Shown: piece after piece, positions 15,256 through 23,507 of the stretch
Numbering within the stretch: position 1 is the stretch's first letter
Layout of the letters: each line of letters starts with the position of its first letter
Virus record (IMG/VR): IMGVR_UViG_3300043449_002710
Location: 1 to 64,000 of that record
Direction: 5' to 3' (one strand)
Source: a virus
Length of the DNA stretch: 64,000 nucleotides
Position numbers and translations under genes: made by a program
Notes under the pieces: generated by a model
Seen by the model: the letters and a program-made list of their open reading frames with translations, nothing else
Told to the model about the DNA's origin: nothing
Databases searched by the model: none

Positions 15256-15798
15256 ATGATGCTTCAAAATCCCTTAGTGCTCCAAGCGAGAGAGTTTGCC
15301 GAAAGCGCCCATCAAAACCAAAAACGAAAATATACGGGGCTACCTTATTTCACTCATTGTGAGGAAGTCGCTCAGATCGTGGCTTTTCACCAAGGCACCC
15401 CAGAGGAGATCGCGGCAGCCTACTTGCACGATACTGTCGAAGATTGTAATGTGACTTTGGATGAGATCGAAGCCTCTTTCGGAAAAGAGGTCAGAGATCT
15501 CGTCGATCAGCTCACGGATGTCTCTCGGCCCGAGGATGGTAATCGCGCCAAGCGTAAGGCCATGGATCGTGAACACTACCGAAATGCTTCTCCTGGGGCT
15601 TGTACGATTAAGCTTGCGGATCTGATCTCCAACAGCCGCACCCTTGCCGAGCACGACCCGAAATTCGCTAAAGTCTATTTTGCTGAGAAGAAGCAATTGC
15701 TTCCGTTCTTAGCTTCAGGGCACCCGAGCCTTCTGGCTCAGGCTGAGTTTTTGCTCTGGACACACTTGATTATCGATGACGAGGCCCACCATGTCTAA
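15256..15798 (+). CDS. HD-domain hydrolase, MESH1/SpoT-like
   Basis: The order of motifs fits the HD superfamily branch that hydrolyses (p)ppGpp: YTGLPYFTHCEEVA near 26-39, the metal-binding HDTVED at 58-63, and KLADLISNSR around 129. The length (180) matches small MESH1-type hydrolases without a synthetase domain. In a phage this could remove the stringent-response alarmone during infection. It starts at tandem ATG codons at 15256/15259. Its last codons overlap the next gene. Confidence 0.85.
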   Translation: MMLQNPLVLQAREFAESAHQNQKRKYTGLPYFTHCEEVAQIVAFHQGTPEEIAAAYLHDTVEDCNVTLDEIEASFGKEVRDLVDQLTDVSRPEDGNRAKRKAMDREHYRNASPGACTIKLADLISNSRTLAEHDPKFAKVYFAEKKQLLPFLASGHPSLLAQAEFLLWTHLIIDDEAHHV

Positions 15799-16033
15799 AA
15801 AGAAAAAAGAAGCCGTGACAGCTCGGTTTGATCAGGGCTATTGGATCTGCGACACCTGCGCCAAAGAGCGCGGCGGCAAATGGCCCGAAGGCCATGTCGC
15901 CACTCTTGCTGTGAAAAAGTGCGGCTACTGCGATGGAAAAAACCACGGCGTCAAAGAGGCAATTGCTCCGTGGGTGGATTATAACTGGACGAATAAAGAA
16001 TTAACTCATATCGCAAAAGTGCGCCGAGACTAA
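15791..16033 (+). CDS. Zinc-finger phage protein, 80 aa
   Basis: Starts MSKKKKEAVTARFDQGYWIC inside the end of the HD gene. Two CxxC pairs (CDTC and CGYC) surround a KWPEGHVATL loop, forming a probable zinc ribbon, and the protein ends WVDYNWTNKELTHIAKV. I recognise the overall pattern from phage hypothetical proteins but know no function. The convergent gene at 16030 overlaps its stop. Confidence 0.65.
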   Translation: MSKKKKEAVTARFDQGYWICDTCAKERGGKWPEGHVATLAVKKCGYCDGKNHGVKEAIAPWVDYNWTNKELTHIAKVRRD

Positions 16034-16242
16034 AAAACAAAGATCGGATCGAAATTACTGCTCACGTCAAAATGTAATTTCATGTCATCTCGAATGACAA
16101 ATACGTTGCCCGATTCGAGAGCACAGACAAAGCCGTTTCCTTCCTTGTACTGGGATTTGAGATGCTGCACCAAATCCGAAGCAGAGTTGAAAACGTATTG
16201 CTTAAACAGAGAATCCGATTGTTTCTCGAACAACTGAATCAT
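16030..16242 (-). CDS. Small hypothetical protein, 70 aa
   Basis: Starts MIQLFEKQSDSLFKQYVFNS and ends in a beta-rich segment (GFVCALESGNVFVIRDDMKL). It lies downstream of the giant minus-strand genes. Its stop overlaps that of the plus gene ending at 16033 by four bases. No family is recognised. Bases 16243-16322 hold only a short GAAGAT/ATCTTC hairpin. Confidence 0.5.
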   Translation of the reverse strand: MIQLFEKQSDSLFKQYVFNSASDLVQHLKSQYKEGNGFVCALESGNVFVIRDDMKLHFDVSSNFDPIFVF

Positions 16243-16322
16243 ACGGCACCTTTATCTGAGGAGTGAAGATTTAATCTTCAGACAAAAATGGCGCACCGTA
16301 AAGACGGTTGCTGAAATTTATT

Positions 16323-19300
16323 TCACAACAAATCTAGTCCAGATTGAGCACGCTTCTGGTTTAAGATCCCAGCCACGCTCTTTCGATAATCTTCCGTAAG
16401 TTGCAGATCCAAAAGGATTTTGGACAACAGTTCTTGGAAGTCTTGGAAAGTGACGCAGCCCATTGCTTTCCCTTCTTGCTGAAATACCTGAGCGCGTTTA
16501 GCGTCATCTAAACTGAAATCATCGAGGGGGGTTGGGAGAACGTGCTCGGGCAGATCCCAATCTTTCTTCTTGGCGGCCAAAATTTGATGAGCTTCAATCG
16601 GTGTGTGTTCTGGGTAGGTATCTCCGTTAAGCTGAGATAAAGCGCTGAGTTTTTGATCTTCAGGTATCAAGAATCTTTTGGAGTTCGCTACACTTCGAGT
16701 CAAACCACTCAGGGTTGGCGTATCCGAGCTGGAGTAATTGCTCTCGGTTTTCTCGGAGATTTCGAAGCGCTCTAGCCACGCTTTCTCGTTCTCTTGGCGA
16801 GAGGGGTTCGCGCTCGTCGATAGATTTGCTTTCGATGATTTTTCGGTCTTCCATCTTGTCCTCATTCTATCACAAGCGTCTTTTGACGCAACAGCTAATA
16901 AACTTTCGCTATTTTCTAAACAACCGTCTAAATCTTGGACAGCCGCTTGGGTTTTCGATTCCTTAAGGATTTGATCCACCAAGGAAGCTTTGGCTGGCAA
17001 GACCTCTACAACAATCCCGCCTAAGATTTTCTTAGTCCTGCCTTTAATTTTATAAGCCACTTTTTTAGCTAGATTCGAATCCCTGAAATACAGGTGGTGT
17101 TTCAAAACTTGCGCTTTGGGTTTTTTACCGAGCGGAATCAGGATTTGATTTCCACCATCCACGTCTTCTCCGGTAACGAGCACTCCATCAAAGCCTTTCT
17201 TTTTGGCTAGATCTGAAATATCCCAGCCGTCAATCTCACCTTCGAAAAGAGGATTTTTACCTTTGCTAGTAAACTCAGAATCCCAAAGACCTTGGGTATT
17301 TTCGTCGTTGATCTCAGCGAGCCGATTGAAAGTCAGGTTGTACTCCGTGACAATCATCCAATTTTCTGGGTTATCGTCTTCTTCGTAATCTGGATCTGCC
17401 CAATCCATTGTGGTGGGCAAGGCTTCTTCTGCTGGCCGCAGATAGGTTCCTTGGCCCAACACCCCATCTCCTGGGTAGTAGGGATCGGCCTGAGAAATGA
17501 GAATGTCTCGCACAAAGCGCCAAGCCTTCAAGGTCCTAGGCTCGGCTTTGCTTTCGACTTTTCTTTTTTCCCAAAAACGCTTTGCATCCATCGAGCGGTC
17601 TTCGCTAGGTTCCACAGACAGCCCACGATCCTCCTCGACCAGATCCATCATTTTGGACATGAGGCCTTGGCGTCGATAGCTATCGAGAACCCACATATTT
17701 TCAGACGTGAAATGACTCTCGTGCTCACTAAGCCTGAGCCCAGCCACGATATCTTGATCTCGGATGGCAAGCACTCGGAAGCATCGCTCACCCTCGTAAG
17801 AACCGTAGCCACCCACCAAGCGGAAGCCGTTCCAGTTCTCGTCAAAATGGATTTCTGTTATTTCTTCTTCGATGATTTTTTCAAGCCCAGAAAACACACA
17901 CGCAGCCACCACCTCGGGCAAGAGCACCTTCATGTAGTGGTTGAGTTCCTTGAGCTGGTTGCGACAATCGACCAAGGCGTCATGGATGTTTTCCTCGTCG
18001 TAGCCTGCAAGCTCTTTTCTGTCTTCCTTGGCCCCAGTCCGGTGGCGTGCCATGGCTTTCAAGGGGTTGAGATCGAACGTCTCATAGTGGAAGGTGCCCG
18101 GGATTGGCCCCCCATCTCCAATGTCAGCTCGATCCAAAAGGCCATTCTCGTACAAGAAGGCAAGATCTGTGTGAACGCAATCTCCGCAAGGGGTCACCTT
18201 GCCTTTGAGTTCCCCAAGCCAGTCACAGATCTTTTCTTTAGCTTCCCCAGGCTGAAGGTTGGATTCGTTGCAGCGCTCAAAGATATGCTCTAGGTGCTCT
18301 CGGTGGAAATCATTCTCAGGCTTCCCATCGTGTCTGAGGTACAAGACCAAAGGCTCGCCCACCTCTTCGTACTGGTTGTCCTTGAGCTTGAGTTTGAGCA
18401 TCGCGATCTGAAGAAGCTTGTCGCGGCTTGGGATGACGCCTGTCATCTCGCAATCTAGCATCAAGAGATCTTCGGGGAGAAAACCAGACGATGTTTCATC
18501 GAGAGTAGCTGTCGTAGTATATTTTCCAAAAGGACGATTTGGTTGAGCCCACAATTTCTTTGCGTCCTCAGTACGGTCGTCGGATGGGATGAGTTTTCTG
18601 CCAGAAGCTTTCTCGGCATGGAGATACATAGCGGTCGCTATTCCTTGCCGCTGAAAATCTTCTAGAACATAGGTCCCAGCGTCCAAACTAAATTCTATTG
18701 CGTCTTTATCAGAGATGGGTTGAATCGTTTCTTGATCTAAAACCCTAAAAGCAGAGTATCCAACCTCTTTATTTTTAAAATTAGCCCAAACGCAAAATAT
18801 ACCGTTTGTATCTGCTAAAGTATTAAAAAGGTTGTAGCGCCCGTGTTTGGTTTTGATTTTTAATACAGGCTCTTTTTTCTTAGAAATTGCTGCTTTGACT
18901 TTGAGATCGAGATCCTTGAGAAAATACCCTTCGCCGTTAAAAAGAGCGTTGGCCCAAGGAAGGGAAACCACAAACGCATCGATCGTTTTTCTTTTCTTTT
19001 CGTAAGCTGTGATGAGCCTATGCGATCCGTCGAGAACCGAATAGTAATCCCCTACCTTAGCCACGATAATAGGATTTTTTAGGTGTTCTTCTTCGACCCT
19101 TCTACCGTGATCAAAGACTTCGAAATTTTCAGCGACAAACTCCATGGGGAACGAAACGGTTTTTCCAGCCGATACCGCTTTATCCCACTTGTCTCTAAAG
19201 ATAGCCTCTTCTTCTGGGGGAACATTTCCATCGTCGTCCATATCCGCGATCATCAGAAGAACAGAAAAGGCATCTTCCAAATCGGGCTGATAGGGCTTTA

Positions 19301-21260
19301 CCGCTGTTAGAACTGGATCTTTTTTCGATTCGACGTGATCTTCTTCAGTCCAATCGAAAGTCCTGACGGGTTTCACACAGCTCTTATCGTAGACCTCAAA
19401 AGAGATATGCCCGTTGAAGTTCTCGTCTTCCACCGCGCCACAAAACCCCAAGTCTCGAATCACGGTATGAATCAAACTCAGAGCTTCGTCATGAGTGGCT
19501 TGAGGCAACCCCAATGGGCCCTGAGTCAGTTTAGCAACGACATCGGGGCCGAATTTTTCTTCCACAAGCTTCTGATGCTCAGGCTTTCTCATGTCGAGAA
19601 TCCTAGACAGATCGAGATGAAATTCATGGATACGCAGCGCAAACTCTTTGGCAAAATCGAGGCTATCGGTGAAATAAGCGCCCGCATCCCCATCCCCAGA
19701 GGGGATCTGACCTTCAGGCAGGAAGTCTGAACCGTGGTAGACTGTTATCGTAGAGTTTTCTAAGGAAGCTTCCGTAGAGACTCCGTCGATTTTTTTCCAA
19801 AGCTTACGGTAATAAAACTCCGATCCATCACCCAAAGCTTCTGGGCTTTGAATTTGCTTGAGTTCTTTGTATTGGGGATCTTTTTTGAAGACGTGTGGAA
19901 AATCTAAATCGGGATCAAATTGCCTTGCGGTGAAATCATAAAAAGTGTCTTTGATCTTAACAAGAGTATGCCCGATTTCTTCTCCTTGATTTAGTTCACC
20001 GATATCCGATCTAAGGGTAACCTTCGAAGACCAAAGTTTTATTGGTAACCCCATACTCTGAGCCATGTAAACGACAGCGTTGGAAAAGTCGGAGCATTGC
20101 CAGTAAGCTTTATCTGGAAAAGCAAATCCACTCTCAGCCGCAACTTCTTTTACAGTGTTGAGGAACTCATCTATGGGGTTAGATGCTGCAGACATTCTAC
20201 CCATGCCGTGTGACGGGGCGCTGCTTTTTATTGGGGTTAACTCTTCGTATTTTTCAATCGAGTGATCAAAAAATCTTTCAAACTCAAGAACTACGTGGTT
20301 GGGTAGGCTTGAAACCCAGTACCCATTAAAGATCATTCGATAAGTGGATGCCGTGCTGGTTTTCACTTCCACTTTAAATTCGGCGTACCGAACTAAACCT
20401 TCAATCGGATCTTGCTCGGGTTCGTAATTGAGGATTTGACCGTTGGGTACGATCGCTACTTTTGATTCTCCAGAAACTTTAAACGGTGTTGGAGAAACGA
20501 TCCAATTTAAAAACTCTTTTTTAGTTTGTTCAGGCAGGTCAGCGTTTTCGATGAGCGACTTGAGGTTTTGATTTTTCTCGCTCGTCTGAAGCAGAGAGAC
20601 TTCGCTCGATAACGCCTCTTGTAGCGTCAGCTTCTTTCTGCGAGATCTTGCCTTGCTGGAGTAAATCTTTAGTGGCTTTTCCGAATACTCGCTTGAATCG
20701 TTCCAGAATCTGCTTGTTGATAGTGGCGGCCATACTTTCCCCAATATATCATTTTTTTGACTTGACGCAACAAATAAACCACGTTCATTTAAATCTAGGG
20801 ATTCTCTGAACTTCTTTCCGTCTGGGGTTTGCATATCCCCAGGCAAGATTTTCTTGCCCGAGGCTTTCTCGATCTCCTGATACATGAGGGTGGCAAGACC
20901 TTTTCTGCGGTGCGCTTCACCCACCATCAAATCCCATGCCTTCAAATTCTTAGGGTCTTTGACAAGACTTGTGATCGCTTGCTCTTGGATCTCGCTGCAT
21001 CCATTGCCGGTGGCTTTCATCTCTTGAACGAACTGATCGGCAGCTTCGCGAGATTCAAAGACGTAGCGGCCACCGTCAGGCCCATCGTAAACGTCCACGG
21101 CAAACTCTAGATCCCCTTCTTTGGGTTCGAGCATATTGGGGATCGCCCGAGCAAAGCCCACGGACTCGCCTCCAAAGTAAACTTCGGCGTTCCAGTAGTC
21201 GGTGCCGTTTTGTTTGTCTTCCCAAACTTCGATAGTATATCCAGGCGGAAGCTGCTTCAT
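16323..21260 (-). CDS. Giant polyvalent protein, 1645 aa
   Basis: A chain of enzyme-like modules read by motif. GNAT about 1-165 (RRKGLA at 118-123). Transglutaminase-like 360-460 (C389, H431, D442). ADP-ribosyltransferase-like 505-635 (VYHGSD start). ParB-like 700-770 (DGSHR). GNAT 800-912 (QRQGIA). Oligoribonuclease-like DEDDh exonuclease 930-1112 (LDCEMTG; HTDLAF; H1093/D1098). GNAT 1140-1232 (RRQGLM). A second ART-like module 1245-1392, then a tail. This is the polyvalent-protein architecture known from phages and conjugative elements, whose products may enter the host with the DNA. The start overlaps the 473-aa gene as ATGA. Two short genes are nested in linkers (20539-20733, 16660-16854). 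Confidence 0.8.
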   Translation of the reverse strand: MKQLPPGYTIEVWEDKQNGTDYWNAEVYFGGESVGFARAIPNMLEPKEGDLEFAVDVYDGPDGGRYVFESREAADQFVQEMKATGNGCSEIQEQAITSLVKDPKNLKAWDLMVGEAHRRKGLATLMYQEIEKASGKKILPGDMQTPDGKKFRESLDLNERGLFVASSQKNDILGKVWPPLSTSRFWNDSSEYSEKPLKIYSSKARSRRKKLTLQEALSSEVSLLQTSEKNQNLKSLIENADLPEQTKKEFLNWIVSPTPFKVSGESKVAIVPNGQILNYEPEQDPIEGLVRYAEFKVEVKTSTASTYRMIFNGYWVSSLPNHVVLEFERFFDHSIEKYEELTPIKSSAPSHGMGRMSAASNPIDEFLNTVKEVAAESGFAFPDKAYWQCSDFSNAVVYMAQSMGLPIKLWSSKVTLRSDIGELNQGEEIGHTLVKIKDTFYDFTARQFDPDLDFPHVFKKDPQYKELKQIQSPEALGDGSEFYYRKLWKKIDGVSTEASLENSTITVYHGSDFLPEGQIPSGDGDAGAYFTDSLDFAKEFALRIHEFHLDLSRILDMRKPEHQKLVEEKFGPDVVAKLTQGPLGLPQATHDEALSLIHTVIRDLGFCGAVEDENFNGHISFEVYDKSCVKPVRTFDWTEEDHVESKKDPVLTAVKPYQPDLEDAFSVLLMIADMDDDGNVPPEEEAIFRDKWDKAVSAGKTVSFPMEFVAENFEVFDHGRRVEEEHLKNPIIVAKVGDYYSVLDGSHRLITAYEKKRKTIDAFVVSLPWANALFNGEGYFLKDLDLKVKAAISKKKEPVLKIKTKHGRYNLFNTLADTNGIFCVWANFKNKEVGYSAFRVLDQETIQPISDKDAIEFSLDAGTYVLEDFQRQGIATAMYLHAEKASGRKLIPSDDRTEDAKKLWAQPNRPFGKYTTTATLDETSSGFLPEDLLMLDCEMTGVIPSRDKLLQIAMLKLKLKDNQYEEVGEPLVLYLRHDGKPENDFHREHLEHIFERCNESNLQPGEAKEKICDWLGELKGKVTPCGDCVHTDLAFLYENGLLDRADIGDGGPIPGTFHYETFDLNPLKAMARHRTGAKEDRKELAGYDEENIHDALVDCRNQLKELNHYMKVLLPEVVAACVFSGLEKIIEEEITEIHFDENWNGFRLVGGYGSYEGERCFRVLAIRDQDIVAGLRLSEHESHFTSENMWVLDSYRRQGLMSKMMDLVEEDRGLSVEPSEDRSMDAKRFWEKRKVESKAEPRTLKAWRFVRDILISQADPYYPGDGVLGQGTYLRPAEEALPTTMDWADPDYEEDDNPENWMIVTEYNLTFNRLAEINDENTQGLWDSEFTSKGKNPLFEGEIDGWDISDLAKKKGFDGVLVTGEDVDGGNQILIPLGKKPKAQVLKHHLYFRDSNLAKKVAYKIKGRTKKILGGIVVEVLPAKASLVDQILKESKTQAAVQDLDGCLENSESLLAVASKDACDRMRTRWKTEKSSKANLSTSANPSRQENEKAWLERFEISEKTESNYSSSDTPTLSGLTRSVANSKRFLIPEDQKLSALSQLNGDTYPEHTPIEAHQILAAKKKDWDLPEHVLPTPLDDFSLDDAKRAQVFQQEGKAMGCVTFQDFQELLSKILLDLQLTEDYRKSVAGILNQKRAQSGLDLL
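16660..16854 (-). CDS. Nested small protein, 64 aa, inside the 1645-aa gene
   Basis: The ATG at 16854 has GAGG seven bases upstream. The product (MEDRKIIESKSIDEREPLSP ... LGYANPEWFDSKCSELQKIL) is acidic and helical, like a real small protein. In the parent frame the same DNA reads as a Ser/Thr/Lys-rich stretch without structure. It is offset from the parent by two bases, as are the other four nested genes. Function unknown. Confidence 0.6.
   Translation of the reverse strand: MEDRKIIESKSIDEREPLSPRERESVARALRNLRENREQLLQLGYANPEWFDSKCSELQKILDT
20539..20733 (-). CDS. Nested small protein, 64 aa, inside the 1645-aa gene
   Basis: The ATG at 20733 follows GGGGAAAG. The product MAATINKQILERFKRVFGKA ... 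QKEADATRGVIERSLSASDE is helical and ends in a basic tail (AHRKR). The parent protein at this place is Ser/Lys-rich linker (residues about 172-240) between a GNAT and a transglutaminase-like module. The relative frame is the same as for the other nested genes. Confidence 0.6.
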   Translation of the reverse strand: MAATINKQILERFKRVFGKATKDLLQQGKISQKEADATRGVIERSLSASDEREKSKPQVAHRKR

Positions 21261-22678
21261 GTTTTAACCAGCCATTTCTTTTTCAGAAACTCAGCAAATT
21301 CTTTGACGTTCTTGAGCTTTTCTTTTCTTAAGATATCAACTAAATCGGCAATGCCTGCATCGGGATCTTTTTTGTAATTGTGGATATCGGCTAGCAAAGA
21401 AGAGACGAAATCTTGAAAGTACCAAGACAAGCTATAGAGCTTCTTCTGAGCTTCATTGGAAAGCTCTTCTTCTGAAGACTTGTTGTATAGTTCTAGGATT
21501 GGTTCGATGTATTTTCGCTTGGAGCTACTTTGGTATTCGTAAGGGTTTTTGACTTCCAAGTCCAAGGACTCCAATGGAACCGTTTTGGTTTTGTCCAAAA
21601 CCTCAAATGCTTTTTGGTCTTCGTAAAGGTAGATCGGAATGTTTTTCTCTTGAGCAATCGCGTAAGCGTTTTTGATCCAGTTTTTCCAATTATCGTAAGT
21701 CAGATTCTTGAAGTTCACTAGGATATGGATCTCTTTAATGTACTGATCCGCGTTCTTGATCTGAGGCTCGCGAGACCAGAGGCGGTCTTCCATTTCATTT
21801 TTTCTTGGGTCGGCTTTTTTAAATGCAGGTCCCCAGTAATCCACCGCTTCGCCGGGGTATTTCTGGTTTAATTTCTCCCCATCCAAGACGAGTTGAACAT
21901 CGCGGCTTTTGTTGTAGTGCCCGATCTTGGATCGAGACGTGGAGAAGAAGTAGAAATATCCCTCAGGTCTTTTGATGTCGTCCGATGCGGTGCCTAGCAT
22001 CGTTGAAAGTTGGAAGGCGTTTTGGGTCAAGATCTTCTCTAGGCTATGAAGGCTTGTACCATGGTAAAGGATTTTTGAGAGACCGGCTTCTACCGTTTGG
22101 GCATGGGCAGCAGCCCTGCCAGCCTTAGTATCCAAGACTCGATAAGCGATACCCGCTTTCTTGAGCACTTCAATCGCCTCAGGCATCCACTTGGCGTTGT
22201 AGTTAGGAACCGTGGGGTCGTTGAAAAGATCCACCCTGAGGACGTAGGGCTTGATATTGAGGCTATCCATCCCTTCGGGCAGGATCACTGCCTCCTCGGC
22301 CTCTTCTCTGCCTGTGTGGGAAGCTTCTGTCTCTAGGTCGGTGGTCGGCAAAACCTTGTTGTGATTGGAAAGCTTAGTGCCATCGATAACGATCCTAGCG
22401 TTCGCGTTGAAACCCACCTTGTCTTCGTTGGAATAGCCCGCATTGAATTCCAGGCGGGGGTTCCGTGTGAAGGAAAGAAACTTCCGCCCCTCGTAAGGGC
22501 CGTACTGCACTCTTCGTTCACTGAATAGAGCGCCGTTTTTGAAGATCCCGACAATTTGGCCGACTGGGGTGAAATGATAAAGAGTCCCCACTTGCTTGGC
22601 TGAAAGAACCAAGCTCGATTGAGCGGAATCTCCGAACAACTGCTCTACTGCCCATTTAACGCCAGGGTGAATTTTCAT
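21257..22678 (-). CDS. Double ADP-ribosyltransferase-like protein, 473 aa
   Basis: Two modules of the ART-like type seen in polyvalent proteins. The first, about 32-160, opens with TLYHFTPVGQIVGIF and carries LSFTRNPRLEF and a later EEAVI. The second, about 205-330, opens with ILYHGTSLHSLEKIL and has FSTSRSKIGHY and EMEDRL. In this fold the opening His/Tyr or Arg, a middle Ser/Tyr and a late Glu usually hold NAD and activate it; I can align them only roughly. A helical tail follows. It shares an ATGA junction with the 1645-aa gene. ADP-ribosylation of host targets is inferred. Confidence 0.7.
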   Translation of the reverse strand: MKIHPGVKWAVEQLFGDSAQSSLVLSAKQVGTLYHFTPVGQIVGIFKNGALFSERRVQYGPYEGRKFLSFTRNPRLEFNAGYSNEDKVGFNANARIVIDGTKLSNHNKVLPTTDLETEASHTGREEAEEAVILPEGMDSLNIKPYVLRVDLFNDPTVPNYNAKWMPEAIEVLKKAGIAYRVLDTKAGRAAAHAQTVEAGLSKILYHGTSLHSLEKILTQNAFQLSTMLGTASDDIKRPEGYFYFFSTSRSKIGHYNKSRDVQLVLDGEKLNQKYPGEAVDYWGPAFKKADPRKNEMEDRLWSREPQIKNADQYIKEIHILVNFKNLTYDNWKNWIKNAYAIAQEKNIPIYLYEDQKAFEVLDKTKTVPLESLDLEVKNPYEYQSSSKRKYIEPILELYNKSSEEELSNEAQKKLYSLSWYFQDFVSSLLADIHNYKKDPDAGIADLVDILRKEKLKNVKEFAEFLKKKWLVKT

Positions 22679-22748
22679 GTGATTACCTACGTTAAAAATA
22701 ACACTAAACCAAATTGACTTACTGCGTTATATCTGCCAATCTACTAAG

Positions 22749-23507
22749 ATGATTCGTCAAACCACACCCGCCCAAATTACGGATAAAATCAAAAACTTCT
22801 GCCAGGGCGTGGCTCAGAAAGAACCTTTTTACGTCAAAGTAAAGCCCTCGGGAAAACACCAGGAATGCTTCTTCAACTGCTCTAGGTTCCTATCCACCCA
22901 CCCAGGGTACAAAATCGTTTTTGGTTGGATCATTTGGGAAGCTCCTTGGATATTAGAAATGGAGCAGCACTCTATTATTCAAACTCCAGATGGCGATTTT
23001 TTGGATGTAACGCCACAAGCAGACGGCGAGGAATCCATCTTGTTCCTACCCGATGACTCAGCAGCCCCCTCTTTCATACTCGTGGTGGATCGGCCCGATG
23101 ACATTGTCACTTGCCGTAAAGCCAACATCACATTCCCTAAGACACAGTCAAAAACCCAATGGGTCATTACTAACGTGGGGCTCTCTCAATTCAAAAATTC
23201 TCTTTCTGGGCTGAACGTTCAAGGGCCAAAATCACTCGAAGAAATTAATGCCACCTATGATTCTTTGTCGGGGCGGAAGCTGAACACCTTTTCAGATACG
23301 CTCGAAGACATCGTCTCGATGCTAGAAGGAGGCTCGGTGCTAGGAGGCCGCCACAGCATCAAAAAAACAAACCAGCCGCTTTCTTGTCTCAGCCATTTGT
23401 CGAACCCCAGCAAAGAAAAGCTGCCTAGAAATTCCCCTTGCCATTGTGGGAGCGGTGAAAAATATAAAAAATGCTGTCTCGAAAAAGATTTAAAGGGCTC
23501 AGTTTAA
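22749..23507 (+). CDS. SEC-C motif protein, 252 aa
   Basis: The C-terminus has the SEC-C zinc motif PRNSPCHCGSGEKYKKCCL, as at the end of SecA and many standalone proteins. The N-terminal domain (ECFFNCSRFLSTHPGYKIVF, then GWIIWE) resembles a domain found in other bacterial and phage proteins of unknown role. It is the only plus gene in the giant-gene region and runs convergently, overlapping the end of the 2451-aa gene by four bases. Confidence 0.75.
   Translation: MIRQTTPAQITDKIKNFCQGVAQKEPFYVKVKPSGKHQECFFNCSRFLSTHPGYKIVFGWIIWEAPWILEMEQHSIIQTPDGDFLDVTPQADGEESILFLPDDSAAPSFILVVDRPDDIVTCRKANITFPKTQSKTQWVITNVGLSQFKNSLSGLNVQGPKSLEEINATYDSLSGRKLNTFSDTLEDIVSMLEGGSVLGGRHSIKKTNQPLSCLSHLSNPSKEKLPRNSPCHCGSGEKYKKCCLEKDLKGSV

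Noticed and set aside
17292-18293. 333-codon plus-strand open frame inside the 1645-aa gene
   Set aside because: The opposite strand encodes recognisable oligoribonuclease and GNAT motifs; the plus product has no domain and no ribosome-binding site.
22712-22748. TTGACT as a -35 box before the SEC-C gene
   Set aside because: No acceptable -10 sequence at 15-19 bases.
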